DNA of 64,000 nt from Pedobacter sp. ASV12 (GCF_016429155.1 NZ_JAELUC010000007.1:20446-84445); one strand, 5' to 3'; shown: positions 27,418 through 36,447, counted from the stretch's first letter. The notes: generated from the sequence alone by a model not told the origin. Translations and numbers: made by a program.

Positions 27418-29034
27418 TTACCAGCCGGGATTGTTACCCTTGATGGCCGTATTGGAGTTCAATTCGTTTAATGGCAAAGGCAGGAGGAGGTTTTTCAGCG
27501 AACGCACTTTGGAAATGTTGTTCTGCCCCGAACTGATTTTGTTCATCACCTGCAGGTAGATGCCCCAGCGCATCAGGTCGAAACGTCTGATGCCTTCGAG
27601 GTTGAACTCGCGGGCGCGCTCGGCCAGCACAAAGCTGCGGAACTGCTCTGGGGTCATGTTGGCCGGTGCATTAGTGGCATTGGCCCTGCCTCTTACGGCA
27701 TTTAAGGCGTTATAGGCTGCCAAGGTAGCGCCGTTTACCTCGTTTTCGGCTTCGGCATACATCAGCAATACTTCCGAATAACGCAGGAGCGGATAAAACG
27801 CATCGCTATTGGCTACGTTAGGGTCGGCAACGCTGCTGTATTTGATCACATAAGCTCTTTCGGCGGTAGTACTGCCGGTGTTGTTGTAGGTAATGCCGTT
27901 TACTACTTTGTACTGGGCGGCCTGCCACGATGGGTAGAAAATATAAGTGCCCTGCAAGGTTTGATAGTTGTGGAATACGCCCTCTAACACACGTTTGTCG
28001 GCATCTTCATAATCGTTATAGTGGTTGTTGGTGGTCCAAACCGCACCTTGGCCAAAGGTAGATCTGGCCGAAAAATAGGCGCAAAGGTTGTTTACAAAGG
28101 CAGTTCCAGCTAGCGACTGCAGTTCCCACATCTGCTCTTTCGAGTTGCGGCCTGCAATGCTCCATAGGTCTTTCCAGCTGGTAGTTAGCGAGTAAAGCCC
28201 ACTGGTAATCACCTCATTGGCTTTGTCTCTGGCCAAGGTGTAATAAGCTTTGGCATCTAATCCTTCCAATCCCTTCACTACATCTTTGGCATAAGTGTAA
28301 TAGCCATTGTCGGTGCCACCACGTACGGTTACATTGCCCGTTGAGGCGCCCGAGGCCATGGTGAGGTAGGTTTTGGCTAAAAAGGCCTTGGCTACGCCTT
28401 GGTTTACGCGACCAGCTTCGCCAGCTTTGGCATGGCCCAGAGGTAATAACATGCTTTCGGCGGCTTTAAAGTCGCTGATAATAACATCGTAGGTTGCTTT
28501 AACCGTGGCACGTGGCACACTGGTTTCCGGGTTTTCGGCCGACAGCGATTTTAAGCGCAAAGGAACGCCTCCATACAGCTGTACCAGTTGAAAATAGGCC
28601 CAACCTCTTAAAAAGTAAGCTTCGCCCAAAATCCTGTTTTTAATATCCGGATCGATGTTGGTAATGTTAACCACATTTTCTAAAACCGTGTTGGCGCGGG
28701 CAATAATGGCGTAGCAGCCTACCCAAGGCCTGTCCCAGCCAAAATAGGCCTGCGGATTGCCGGCTCCGGTAGTGCCCAGAAACCAATCGGCCCCCGATAC
28801 ATGGTCGTCGTCTAAAATGGTCATGTTCCAGAAAGGCTGCAGGTACAAATCGTAGGTATACAGCTCGTTGTATACCCCGTTGATGGCCGCCTTGGCATCG
28901 CTCTCGTTGCGGTAAAAATTTTCCGGCGAGTAGAAGGAATAGGGCTTTTCTTCGAGTGCCTTTTTGCAAGAGCTCATGCTGGCTACCCCCATGAGGCCGG
29001 CCAGTGCAATTATATAAGTTGAAATCGCTTTCAT
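27418..29034 (-). CDS. SusD-family glycan-binding lipoprotein
   Basis: 538 residues with lipoprotein signal (GVASMSSC|KKALEE). The N-terminal SusD-like region contains FYRNESDAKAAINGVYNELY, and the alpha-helical TPR core has ILGEAYFLRGWAYFQLVQLYGG. The RagB/SusD C-terminus is clear in PLLRYSEVLLMYAEAENEVNG and FVLAERAREFNLEGIRRFDLMRWG. It forms the lid of the outer-membrane SusCD importer and would bind manno-oligosaccharides. It lies 18 bp after susC, the usual order. Confidence 0.96.
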   Translation of the reverse strand: MKAISTYIIALAGLMGVASMSSCKKALEEKPYSFYSPENFYRNESDAKAAINGVYNELYTYDLYLQPFWNMTILDDDHVSGADWFLGTTGAGNPQAYFGWDRPWVGCYAIIARANTVLENVVNITNIDPDIKNRILGEAYFLRGWAYFQLVQLYGGVPLRLKSLSAENPETSVPRATVKATYDVIISDFKAAESMLLPLGHAKAGEAGRVNQGVAKAFLAKTYLTMASGASTGNVTVRGGTDNGYYTYAKDVVKGLEGLDAKAYYTLARDKANEVITSGLYSLTTSWKDLWSIAGRNSKEQMWELQSLAGTAFVNNLCAYFSARSTFGQGAVWTTNNHYNDYEDADKRVLEGVFHNYQTLQGTYIFYPSWQAAQYKVVNGITYNNTGSTTAERAYVIKYSSVADPNVANSDAFYPLLRYSEVLLMYAEAENEVNGATLAAYNALNAVRGRANATNAPANMTPEQFRSFVLAERAREFNLEGIRRFDLMRWGIYLQVMNKISSGQNNISKVRSLKNLLLPLPLNELNSNTAIKGNNPGW

Positions 29035-29052
29035 AATGCTAGGTTGAATAGG

Positions 29053-32000
29053 TTAAAAACTGCAGCGTAGCGACAGGTTATAGGTTCTTGAATTAGGGTA
29101 GCCGCCGAGGTCGACGCCAAACAGCGCAGGATTATCGCCATAGCTGTTGATTTCAGGATCATAGCCAGAATAGTTGGTGAAAGTAAACAGGTTGTTTACA
29201 CCAAAGGCCACCCTGAGCGACTTCACCGTTTTTGAAGTAATAGGCACATTGTAGCCCAGTGTGACGTTTTTGATGCGTACAAAGCTGCCATCCTCAATAA
29301 ATCTTCTGCTAAACAACTGGTTCCTGAAAAACTGGCGCATGATTTTAGGGCCGGTAGCTTGGCTGTTGTCTTTGCCCTGTGCCCAGGCGCCATCAAACAT
29401 ATCCTGGGTGATGTTTTTGTTGGTGCCCAGGTTGCCGTTAAAACGGGTGTTCATGTTGATGATGTCGTTGCCCTGCACCCCATTGATAAAGATGCTCAGG
29501 TCAAAGCGCTTGTAGCGGAAATTGTTCGTAAAGCCAAAGGTGTAATCCGGATTGACGTCGCCAATAAAGGTGCGATCGGTTTGCGAAATGCTGGTTGGAT
29601 CGTTGTCCAGATTCTTATACTTGATTTCGCCAATGGTTCGCAAAATAATGGCGTCGCTTTGGTTCGCATAAGCCGGATCGTTTCTTACCTCGGCTTCATT
29701 GTCGTAATAGCCATCTTCTACATAGCCATAAAGTGCGCCGATGGGTTTGCCTACGGTTTGGATAAATGGCGCATCGCCGGTAGAAATGTTGCGGCCATAC
29801 TGCTCGGTTACATCTTTGCTCAGGCTCAGGATCTTGTTACGGTTAAACGAGACGTTAAAGTTCGAGCTCCATTCGAAATCTTTTTTCTTGATGATAGCGC
29901 CCTCTAAAATTACTTCCAGACCCCTGTTTTGGATCGAGCCCGAGTTAACCAGCTTGGTTTGAAAACCTGTTGAAGAAGGGATAATCAGGTTCTGCAACAG
30001 GTCGTTGGTAATTTTTTTATACAAGTCTACATGCAGGTTCAGCCTGCTTTTGAACATGCTTAAATCCAAGCCGAGGTTGTAGGCTGTGGTGGTTTCCCAT
30101 TTCAGTTTTTCGTTGGCCGGTCCGGCATACAGATCATTGGCCAAGCCTGTTTGTACGGCGCCGCCAAAAGGATAGTTGTATACGCTCAGCTTAGCCAGCG
30201 AGGCATAAGAGCCAATGCCTTGGTTACCGGTTTGCCCGTAGCTGAAGCGTGCCTTAAGCTCGTTGATGACCTTGAGGTTTTTCATGAAATCTTCGTTAGA
30301 GACTTTCCAGGCCACACCAGCCGATGGAAAACCCGCCCATTTGTTGTCTTTGCCAAACTTGCTCGAACCATCCTGGCGATAAGAAACGGTTAGGAGGTAA
30401 CGGTCGTCATAGCTGTAGTTGGCACGGCCCAAAAACGAAATCAGCGTAGATTGATACCTGTTGGTGATAACCGGCAACACGGTTTCGCCCGCGGCCAGGT
30501 TTTCGTTTTCCAAGGCATCGTTAGGGAACGTTTTAGCTTCGGCCCTTTTGCTTTGGCCGTTGGTGCGCTCGAAGGTGCCGGCACCCATTACATTAAGGCT
30601 ATGCTTGTTGAGCTGTTTGTTGTAGGTCAAAATACTTTCGGCAACGCCACTGTTCCATAAATTGTCTGATTTGAGGCCCCAGCCTTTCACGGCAAAGCCT
30701 TCGTAAACGCTTCGTGGGTAATATTGGTCCCTATTGCTCGAAGCATAGTTGAAGCCAATGTTCTGCCTAAACTTGAAGTCTTTGAGGAAAGTAGCTTCCA
30801 GGTAGTTGGAAGAAAAGATATTTAATCCCTTGACGCGGTTCAGCACATCGTTTACATAGATTTGCGGATTGGTAATAAAGGCATCGCCTACACCATCGTA
30901 AGCCAAAGCATCGGTTAGCGTAGAAGGAAAAGTGATGGCCGCACGGATTACACCCGCACTGGCGGCATCAGATTTGTCGGTGCCTGTTTTAACGCCGTTG
31001 GTTGTAGAACTGGCAATAGACGTGCTGGTGCCTATTTTAATCGTTTTACTGATGTTCCGGGTCAGGTTCATGCTCAAGCCGAAACGGTTGTAGTCTGAGT
31101 TGGAAATGGTGCCTTCCTGGTTAAGGTAGCTGAAAGTTAGGCTGTGGCTGCCTGCATCGGTGCCTCCCGAAACGTTGATCGAGTAGTTTTGGTAAAGGCC
31201 TTTGCGAAAAATACGGTCCTGCCAAGAATTGTTGTCGCCAACAAAATCCTGTGGACCTCTGGCATAATAAGTATGGCCAGGATTTAAAGGATCGGGCAGT
31301 TGCGTGCCTGGATAGGGCAAGGTATAATTGGTGCCGGTGTATTTGTTGGAGTTGGCATAGGCCAGGTTTTGGTAAGTGGCATATTCAGCAGGATTCAAAA
31401 CATCGAGGGTTTTTGAAACTTCGGCCTGTCCCACCGTAAAATTGGCTTCGATCCTGTCTTTGCCGCTTTTGCCTTTTCTGGTGGTAATGAGCACTACGCC
31501 ATTGGCGCCACGCGATCCGTAAATGGCTGTGGCCGAAGCATCTTTCAGGATGTCGATGGTTTCGATGTCGTTGGGGTTGAGGAAAGACATGGCATTCAAG
31601 GTCTGTTTTTCATCATCGCCGATTGAAGCCGGCGTAGAACCGCTGCTCGAATTGTTGAAAGGTACGCCGTCGATTACATAAAGTGGCTCGGTTCCCCCTA
31701 AAAAGGAGTTGGACCCCCTAATTCGGAGGCTTAATCCGGCACCAGGCGCGCCGTCGTTTTGGGTTACATTAACACCCGCTACTTTCCCCTGCAGCGCCTG
31801 CAACACATTGGTTGGCGCATCGGTAAGCAGCTGATCTCTCCCAATTCGGGTAACCGAACCGGTAAGATCGGTTTTTTTCACGGTGCCATAGCCTACAATC
31901 ACCACATCGGAAAGCATGGTGCTTTTGGTTTTTAATACCATGTTGAATGTGGTTCTGGTGCCGATGGTGGCTTCTTGCTCTTCCATTCCTAAAAAGGTGA

Positions 32001-32226
32001 AAACAAGCGTTTGGGCATTGGCGGGCACATTGATCGCAAAGTTTCCTTCTGCATCGGTGCTTACCGAAGTTTTGCTTCCCTTTACGCTTACCGAAACGCC
32101 CGGAAGCGTTAGCCCGTTTTCGTCGCTTACCTTTCCGCTAAGCCTTCTGTCTTGTGCGAAACAGGTGGCGAAAGCTAGGAAACATACAAGTGCAGCCAAT
32201 AAATGTTTGGTTACTTTATTCAGCAT
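29053..32226 (-). CDS. SusC-family TonB-dependent outer membrane transporter
   Basis: 1057 residues with signal peptide 1-24 (CFAQ|DRRL). A CarboxypepD_reg-like domain covers about 26-112 (LSGKVSDENGLTLPGVSVSV). The TonB-box-like DVVIVGYGTVKKTDLTGSV follows, then the plug (about 115-235, with LYVIDGVPFNN and IDILKDASATAIYGSRGANG) and a 22-strand barrel ending in aromatic LSLRCSF. It imports oligosaccharides released at the surface, with energy from TonB. It is the first gene of the mannan operon. A -7 box TACTTTTG lies 23 bp upstream of the ATG and a TATTTTATCCAT element is just beyond. Confidence 0.97.
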   Translation of the reverse strand: MLNKVTKHLLAALVCFLAFATCFAQDRRLSGKVSDENGLTLPGVSVSVKGSKTSVSTDAEGNFAINVPANAQTLVFTFLGMEEQEATIGTRTTFNMVLKTKSTMLSDVVIVGYGTVKKTDLTGSVTRIGRDQLLTDAPTNVLQALQGKVAGVNVTQNDGAPGAGLSLRIRGSNSFLGGTEPLYVIDGVPFNNSSSGSTPASIGDDEKQTLNAMSFLNPNDIETIDILKDASATAIYGSRGANGVVLITTRKGKSGKDRIEANFTVGQAEVSKTLDVLNPAEYATYQNLAYANSNKYTGTNYTLPYPGTQLPDPLNPGHTYYARGPQDFVGDNNSWQDRIFRKGLYQNYSINVSGGTDAGSHSLTFSYLNQEGTISNSDYNRFGLSMNLTRNISKTIKIGTSTSIASSTTNGVKTGTDKSDAASAGVIRAAITFPSTLTDALAYDGVGDAFITNPQIYVNDVLNRVKGLNIFSSNYLEATFLKDFKFRQNIGFNYASSNRDQYYPRSVYEGFAVKGWGLKSDNLWNSGVAESILTYNKQLNKHSLNVMGAGTFERTNGQSKRAEAKTFPNDALENENLAAGETVLPVITNRYQSTLISFLGRANYSYDDRYLLTVSYRQDGSSKFGKDNKWAGFPSAGVAWKVSNEDFMKNLKVINELKARFSYGQTGNQGIGSYASLAKLSVYNYPFGGAVQTGLANDLYAGPANEKLKWETTTAYNLGLDLSMFKSRLNLHVDLYKKITNDLLQNLIIPSSTGFQTKLVNSGSIQNRGLEVILEGAIIKKKDFEWSSNFNVSFNRNKILSLSKDVTEQYGRNISTGDAPFIQTVGKPIGALYGYVEDGYYDNEAEVRNDPAYANQSDAIILRTIGEIKYKNLDNDPTSISQTDRTFIGDVNPDYTFGFTNNFRYKRFDLSIFINGVQGNDIINMNTRFNGNLGTNKNITQDMFDGAWAQGKDNSQATGPKIMRQFFRNQLFSRRFIEDGSFVRIKNVTLGYNVPITSKTVKSLRVAFGVNNLFTFTNYSGYDPEINSYGDNPALFGVDLGGYPNSRTYNLSLRCSF

Positions 32227-32248
32227 AAGTCGTTTTATTTGGTTTACT

Positions 32249-32256
32249 CAAAAGTA
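32249..32256 (-). promoter_or_regulatory. -7 element of the susC (mannan operon) promoter
   Basis: TACTTTTG on the minus strand fits TAnnTTTG exactly. No good TTG lies 19-21 nt upstream (the position reads TTC), so the promoter probably needs an activator. The TATTTTATCCAT site at 32285-32296 sits directly upstream of the -33 position. Confidence 0.6.
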
Positions 32257-32279
32257 GGGCGCAATATAACGCAATGAAT

Positions 32280-32306
32280 AATACTATTTTATCCATTTAT
32301 AGTATT
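32280..32306. promoter_or_regulatory. Candidate activator site upstream of susC
   Basis: An inverted repeat AATACTAT/ATAGTATT (32280-32287, 32299-32306) surrounds TTTATCCATTT. The inner TATTTTATCCAT (32285-32296) occurs again, exactly and in the same orientation, at 32414-32425. Its place next to the -33 region suits class II activation by the AraC-type protein encoded opposite. Confidence 0.5.
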
Positions 32307-32371
32307 TTTATCGCTATGTTATACCCCGTTTTAAAATTTGAATTACTTTAGTGGTTGTAATCAGGTTTTTA

Positions 32372-32403
32372 TTGATGATTTACGGCAGGTTGCCTTATAT
32401 TTG
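32372..32403 (+). promoter_or_regulatory. Promoter of the araC-type regulator operon
   Basis: TTG at 32372-32374, 21 nt, then TATATTTG at 32396-32403: a full match to the Bacteroidota promoter consensus, 49 bp before the GTG start at 32453. Confidence 0.65.
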
Positions 32404-32413
32404 ATTGTGATAT

Positions 32414-32425
32414 TATTTTATCCAT
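32414..32425 (+). promoter_or_regulatory. Second TATTTTATCCAT element, just after the araC promoter
   Basis: Exact copy of the 12-mer found at 32285-32296. It lies about 10 bp after the -7 box and 28 bp before the start codon, near the expected transcript start. A protein bound here would hinder transcription, consistent with negative autoregulation. Confidence 0.45.
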
Positions 32426-32452
32426 ATAGTTGATGTTATTTATTCATTTATC

Positions 32453-33328
32453 GTGCAGAACAATATAATCAAAGAAATAACCCCGCTAACCAATAGCGAT
32501 TGTTTCACCATTTTCGAGCGGACAAAAAAGGATTTCGATTTCCCTTTGCATTACCACGAAGAAATGGAATTGAACTTTATTTCGAATGCCGGCGGCGCCC
32601 GTAGGGTAGTTGGCGACCATATTGAAGAAATAACCGATATCGAACTCGTGCTCATTGGCTCAAACCTGCCCCATGTTTGGGAAACCCATAAACTGGCCGG
32701 CAAGGAAATACATGAGGTAACCATCCAGTTTCATAAGGATCTTTTTGACGAAAAGCTGTTGCGCCGAAACCAATTGAGGGTGATTAGGGAAATGTTCGAA
32801 AAATCGAAATGCGGTATTTTGTTTTCGGCCGCCACGGCACAGCAGATCGGTCCGCGTTTAGTCCAGTTGAATAAAAAACATGGTTTTGACTCGGTACTCG
32901 AGCTCATGTCTATCCTGCACGACCTTTCTACTTCTCGAAACATGCGCACCCTGTCTGACTCGACCTTTAGCCAGGCCGAATTTTCGTACAGCAGCCGCAG
33001 GGTAGAAAAGGTAATGGAATACATCAATTTCAATTTCGATAAACAGGTAACCTTAGGAGAGGTGGCACGCATTGCCAACATGACCGAGGTATCGTTCAGC
33101 CGGTTTTTCAAAAGTAGAACGGGCGTAAGCTTCATCGATAGCCTCATCGAAATCAGGCTGGGTCATGCTTCCCGCAAGCTGATCGATACCACCGAGGCAG
33201 TTGCCGAAGTGGCTTATAACTGCGGTTTTAACAACATCTCTAACTTTAACCGCATTTTTAAAAAGAAAAAAGGCTGTACGCCAAAAGAATTTAGAGAGAA
33301 CCTGTCTGGCAACCGAATTTTTGTATAA
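32453..33328 (+). CDS. AraC-family transcriptional regulator of the mannan locus
   Basis: 291 residues. An N-terminal cupin domain is seen (LHYHEEMELNFI, about 31-42), and two helix-turn-helix motifs occupy about 195-285: VTLGEVARIANMTEVSFSRF and VAEVAYNCGFNNISNFNRIF, then the family-typical FKKKKGCTPKEFRE. No ATG fits the full cupin, so the GTG at 32453 is chosen. It is divergent from susC and its stop is one base before the CE2 esterase ATG, so regulator and esterases share a transcript. It probably senses a manno-oligosaccharide in the cytoplasm. Most Bacteroidota mannan loci use hybrid two-component or SARP-like regulators, so this is a less common arrangement. Confidence 0.88.
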   Translation: MQNNIIKEITPLTNSDCFTIFERTKKDFDFPLHYHEEMELNFISNAGGARRVVGDHIEEITDIELVLIGSNLPHVWETHKLAGKEIHEVTIQFHKDLFDEKLLRRNQLRVIREMFEKSKCGILFSAATAQQIGPRLVQLNKKHGFDSVLELMSILHDLSTSRNMRTLSDSTFSQAEFSYSSRRVEKVMEYINFNFDKQVTLGEVARIANMTEVSFSRFFKSRTGVSFIDSLIEIRLGHASRKLIDTTEAVAEVAYNCGFNNISNFNRIFKKKKGCTPKEFRENLSGNRIFV

Positions 33329-33329
33329 G

Positions 33330-34403
33330 ATGAAAAACTTTTTTTTGATACTGGCTTTAGGGATGATGGCCTTGGCTGGTCGGGCCAATCCTGCAGGAAA
33401 CAAATTTTATACGGCCGATCACCAATATATCCAATACACGGGCCGGTTCGACTTTTCCAATCAGCTGCGGCCAAAGGTTTGGGCCTCGGGTGCCTACGTG
33501 GTGATCCGGTTCAAAGGACCCTCGTGTATGGTGCAGCTCAACGACGAAATGCTATGGGGCACGGTGCATAATTACATCGAAGTAATTGTTGATGGTCAGC
33601 CGGCCCGTAGGTTACAGCTCAAAGGGAGAGAAAATACACTGGAATTGGCCAAAGATCTTTCGCCTGGCGTGCATACGCTACTCATTTGCAAAGATACGGA
33701 GGCCGAAAATGGTTATATCGAACTCCTGGGCTTTTCTTGCCGCGAATTGTTGCCTCCACCAACCAAGGCCAAGCGCAAGCTTGAATTTATCGGCGATTCG
33801 ATTACCTGTGGCTTTGGTGCCGACGAAAGCGCAATCAAATGTGGTGCACCTCATGCGCAGTGGTACGACCAGCACAATGCCTGGATGGCTTATGGGCCTA
33901 CCACCGCACGCAGCCTTAATGCGCAATGGCACTTGTCGTCGGTTTCGGGCATAGGTTTGATCCATAGTTGCTGCGATAAGCAAATACTGATGCCCCAGGT
34001 GTTTGACAAGGTCAGCATGGCTAAAGATAGCCTGAAATGGAACTTTGCCAATTACCAACCCGATGTGGTAACGGTGTGTTTGGGCCAAAACGATGGCATA
34101 CAAGATTCGGCCAAGTTCTGCAATGCCTATGTCGGTTTTGCCAAAACCCTGCGCAGCTATTACCCTCAAGCCAAATTGGTGTTTTTAACTAGCCCAATGG
34201 CCGACCAGGCACTCAAAACGGCATTAATAAAGTACATTACGGCTGTTCGGGCCACTTTAAACAGCCAAGGCGAACGCAATACAGGGTCTTATTTTTTTGT
34301 AAAGCGATCTATAAAAGGCTGTAGCAGCCACCCTTCGATGGCCGAACAGCAAGAAATAGCCCAAGAACTCACCACTTACCTTAAAAAGGAGATGAAATGG
34401 TAA
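33330..34403 (+). CDS. Carbohydrate esterase family 2 (CE2) acetyl esterase
   Basis: 357 residues from ATG 33330, where the signal peptide begins (1-19, AGRA|NPAG). An earlier in-frame ATG at 33201 lies inside the araC gene and is rejected. An N-terminal jelly roll (about 25-140, with YVVIRFKGPSCMVQL) precedes an SGNH domain. The nucleophile is S157 in FIGDSITCGFG, block III is CLGQNDG, and the histidine is H334 in SSHPSMAEQ. CE2 enzymes remove O-acetyl groups from xylans and glucomannans. Next to a mannanase operon, O-acetyl glucomannan is the likely substrate. Confidence 0.88.
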   Translation: MKNFFLILALGMMALAGRANPAGNKFYTADHQYIQYTGRFDFSNQLRPKVWASGAYVVIRFKGPSCMVQLNDEMLWGTVHNYIEVIVDGQPARRLQLKGRENTLELAKDLSPGVHTLLICKDTEAENGYIELLGFSCRELLPPPTKAKRKLEFIGDSITCGFGADESAIKCGAPHAQWYDQHNAWMAYGPTTARSLNAQWHLSSVSGIGLIHSCCDKQILMPQVFDKVSMAKDSLKWNFANYQPDVVTVCLGQNDGIQDSAKFCNAYVGFAKTLRSYYPQAKLVFLTSPMADQALKTALIKYITAVRATLNSQGERNTGSYFFVKRSIKGCSSHPSMAEQQEIAQELTTYLKKEMKW

Positions 34404-35599
34404 GGTTTATGCTATTGCTTTGTTTGGCTTGCTGTGCAAATTCCCTGCAGGGGCAGGAATTGTTCAGGATGAAAAGTGGCGTAAATTCTCGCTTAATCAG
34501 CTTCGAAAATATGAGCGGAGCCAAAGGCAGTGGAGGCAAGGAAAATAATGGCGCTAAAGGCCATGCTACCGAGACAATTTTTCCTGGAAAGAGCAGGACT
34601 ATTGTCGACTACCTGGGGACGGGAATTGTGCAACGTATTTGGTGCACCATTAGCGAGCGTAGTCCAGAAGTGTTGCGTTCTATCCGTATCCAAATGTATT
34701 GGGATGGAGATGCCAAACCAGCAGTGGATGTGCCTATTGGCGACTTTTTTGGATTGGGTTTGGGGCAGAAGCGGCCTTTCGAATCGGTTTTTTTTAGCGA
34801 TGCAGAGGGTAAATCCTTCAATTGCTTTATTCCGATGCCTTTTCGCAAGCAGGCCAAAATCATTTTTGTAAACGAGAGTCGGCTTCAAGTGAACCTTTTT
34901 TATGATGTTGCCATTTTAGAAACGGCACCACATCAGGATGATGTTCTTTATTTTCATGCTTATTGGAGTAGAAAAATCAAAGCCGATCTGGGTGAAGATT
35001 TTGAGATATTGCCAAAAATTACTGGGAAGGGACGCTTTTTAGGGACTAATATTGGCGTTATTGCCGATTCGCTATATCAAGGTACTTGGTGGGGCGAGGG
35101 CGAAGTAAAAATGTATATCGACGAAGATGGTCCCTACCCAACTATCAATGGAACAGGTACTGAAGATTATGTAGGCGCAGCCTGGGGCTTAGGAACATTT
35201 AACCATCAATATCAAGGCTGTTTAATTGCCGATAATAAAATGGGCTATTTTGCATTTTATAGGTATCACGTACCAGACGAGATCTACTTTACCCAGAGCA
35301 TGCGGGTCACCATTCAAGAATTAGGCGGTTCGAGTTTAGAAACCGCGAGGGCTTTGCTGAGCAAAGGGGTAAAAATGAAACCGGTAATTGCCAATTCTAA
35401 AATTGGTTATTTGAAACTGAATGCCATGAATCCCGCTCCGCATTTAAGTGATGAACAATTTCGTCCAGGTGGCGTTTTATTCTATCGCATTGACGATTAT
35501 TCGGCCACGAGTTATTTTTATCTTAACCAAACCAGTAACAATTTACCAGCTCTACAGCCATTAGCTATACGTACACAACAATTAAAAACCATAAAATAA
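34397..35599 (+). CDS. DUF2961 / GH172 family protein
   Basis: 400 residues with signal peptide about 1-19 (LQGQ|ELFR). The DUF2961 signature is complete: SRTIVDYLGTGIVQRIW, VDVPIGDFFGLGLG, and GEGEVKMYIDEDGPYPTING followed by TGTEDYVGAAWG. Known GH172 members act on alpha-fructofuranosyl or alpha-D-arabinofuranosyl linkages and often form trimers or hexamers of a double jelly-roll fold. Neither sugar belongs to mannan, so this member may cut a side chain or have a new specificity. Its start overlaps the CE2 stop by 7 bp. Codon use seems more AT-rich than the mannan operon. Confidence 0.85.
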   Translation: MVRFMLLLCLACCANSLQGQELFRMKSGVNSRLISFENMSGAKGSGGKENNGAKGHATETIFPGKSRTIVDYLGTGIVQRIWCTISERSPEVLRSIRIQMYWDGDAKPAVDVPIGDFFGLGLGQKRPFESVFFSDAEGKSFNCFIPMPFRKQAKIIFVNESRLQVNLFYDVAILETAPHQDDVLYFHAYWSRKIKADLGEDFEILPKITGKGRFLGTNIGVIADSLYQGTWWGEGEVKMYIDEDGPYPTINGTGTEDYVGAAWGLGTFNHQYQGCLIADNKMGYFAFYRYHVPDEIYFTQSMRVTIQELGGSSLETARALLSKGVKMKPVIANSKIGYLKLNAMNPAPHLSDEQFRPGGVLFYRIDDYSATSYFYLNQTSNNLPALQPLAIRTQQLKTIK

Positions 35600-35604
35600 T
35601 CCCG

Positions 35605-36258
35605 ATGAAAAGATTTCTTTTATTCTTCTTGCTGATCAGTTCGTTTGTAACGGTAAATGCTCAAAACGATCCTTTCTTAAACGAAATTAAGTACTTTAAA
35701 AAACAGGATAGCCTGCATTTTCCGCCTAAAAAAGCCATTTTGTTTATTGGCAGCTCTACTTTTACCAAATGGAAAGATGTACAGGACTATTTTCCGGGCC
35801 ATACCATCATTAACCGTGGTTTTGGAGGCTCTTCCTTGCCCAATGTGATCCAACATGCCAACGATATCATTTTTCCTTACCAGCCTAAGCAGATTGTAAT
35901 TTATTGTGGCGAGAACGATTTTACAGGTGGCGACCATATCACGGCCGACACCGTAACAACGCGTGTCAAACAACTCATTGAACTGATCAGAACCAAATAT
36001 CCGAGGGTGCCAATCGCTTATATTTCGATTAAGCCAAGTCCTTCAAGGCTCAAATACCAGGCTAAAATGATTGAAGCCAATGGCATGATAGCCAAAATGG
36101 CTAAAAAAATGAGAAGGGTAACCTTTATCAATACCTACAATTCGATGTTCAATGCTGATGGAAGTATAATGCAGGACATCTTCTTGTCGGATAACCTGCA
36201 CATGAACGCCAAAGGTTATGCCATCTGGCAAAAAATTATAGAACCTTATTTGAAATAA
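35605..36258 (+). CDS. SGNH/GDSL-family hydrolase (probable acetyl esterase)
   Basis: 217 residues with signal peptide 1-19 (VNAQ|NDPF). A single SGNH domain: block I is FIGSSTFTKW with nucleophile S51, block II is RGFGGSSLPN, block III is YCGENDFTGGD, and block V is SDNLHMNAKGY with D196 and H199. It lacks the CE2 jelly roll. It is last of the araC-CE2-GH172-SGNH run, 5 bp after GH172, so it is probably a second deacetylase with other positional preference. Lysophospholipase-type activity cannot be excluded. Confidence 0.85.
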   Translation: MKRFLLFFLLISSFVTVNAQNDPFLNEIKYFKKQDSLHFPPKKAILFIGSSTFTKWKDVQDYFPGHTIINRGFGGSSLPNVIQHANDIIFPYQPKQIVIYCGENDFTGGDHITADTVTTRVKQLIELIRTKYPRVPIAYISIKPSPSRLKYQAKMIEANGMIAKMAKKMRRVTFINTYNSMFNADGSIMQDIFLSDNLHMNAKGYAIWQKIIEPYLK

Positions 36259-36348
36259 ACACCTTCGAGCGTTTGTTTTAAAATTCTTAGTACCTTAATG
36301 GTTGGTCTTAGTCTTTCACCGCCTTAGACACCTCAGAATCATTTGCTT

Positions 36349-36407
36349 GGCTACCTGCTTTCTCTTTTAACATGAAGGAATTAAGGGCAATAAGCTGATG
36401 GTGTTTT
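36349..36407 (+). repeat. 59-bp direct repeat, copy 1
   Basis: Begins GGCTACCTGCTTTCTC and ends ATGGTGTTTT. It is 55/59 identical to copy 2, which starts 99 bp later. Confidence 0.85.
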
Positions 36408-36447
36408 CGGTAGAGGTGACTTTTAACTTCTTAATGGTTGGCACCTA

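Noticed and set aside
33201..33329. 43-residue N-terminal extension of the CE2 esterase
   Set aside because: It lies in another frame of the araC gene; a signal peptide starts exactly at the ATG at 33330.
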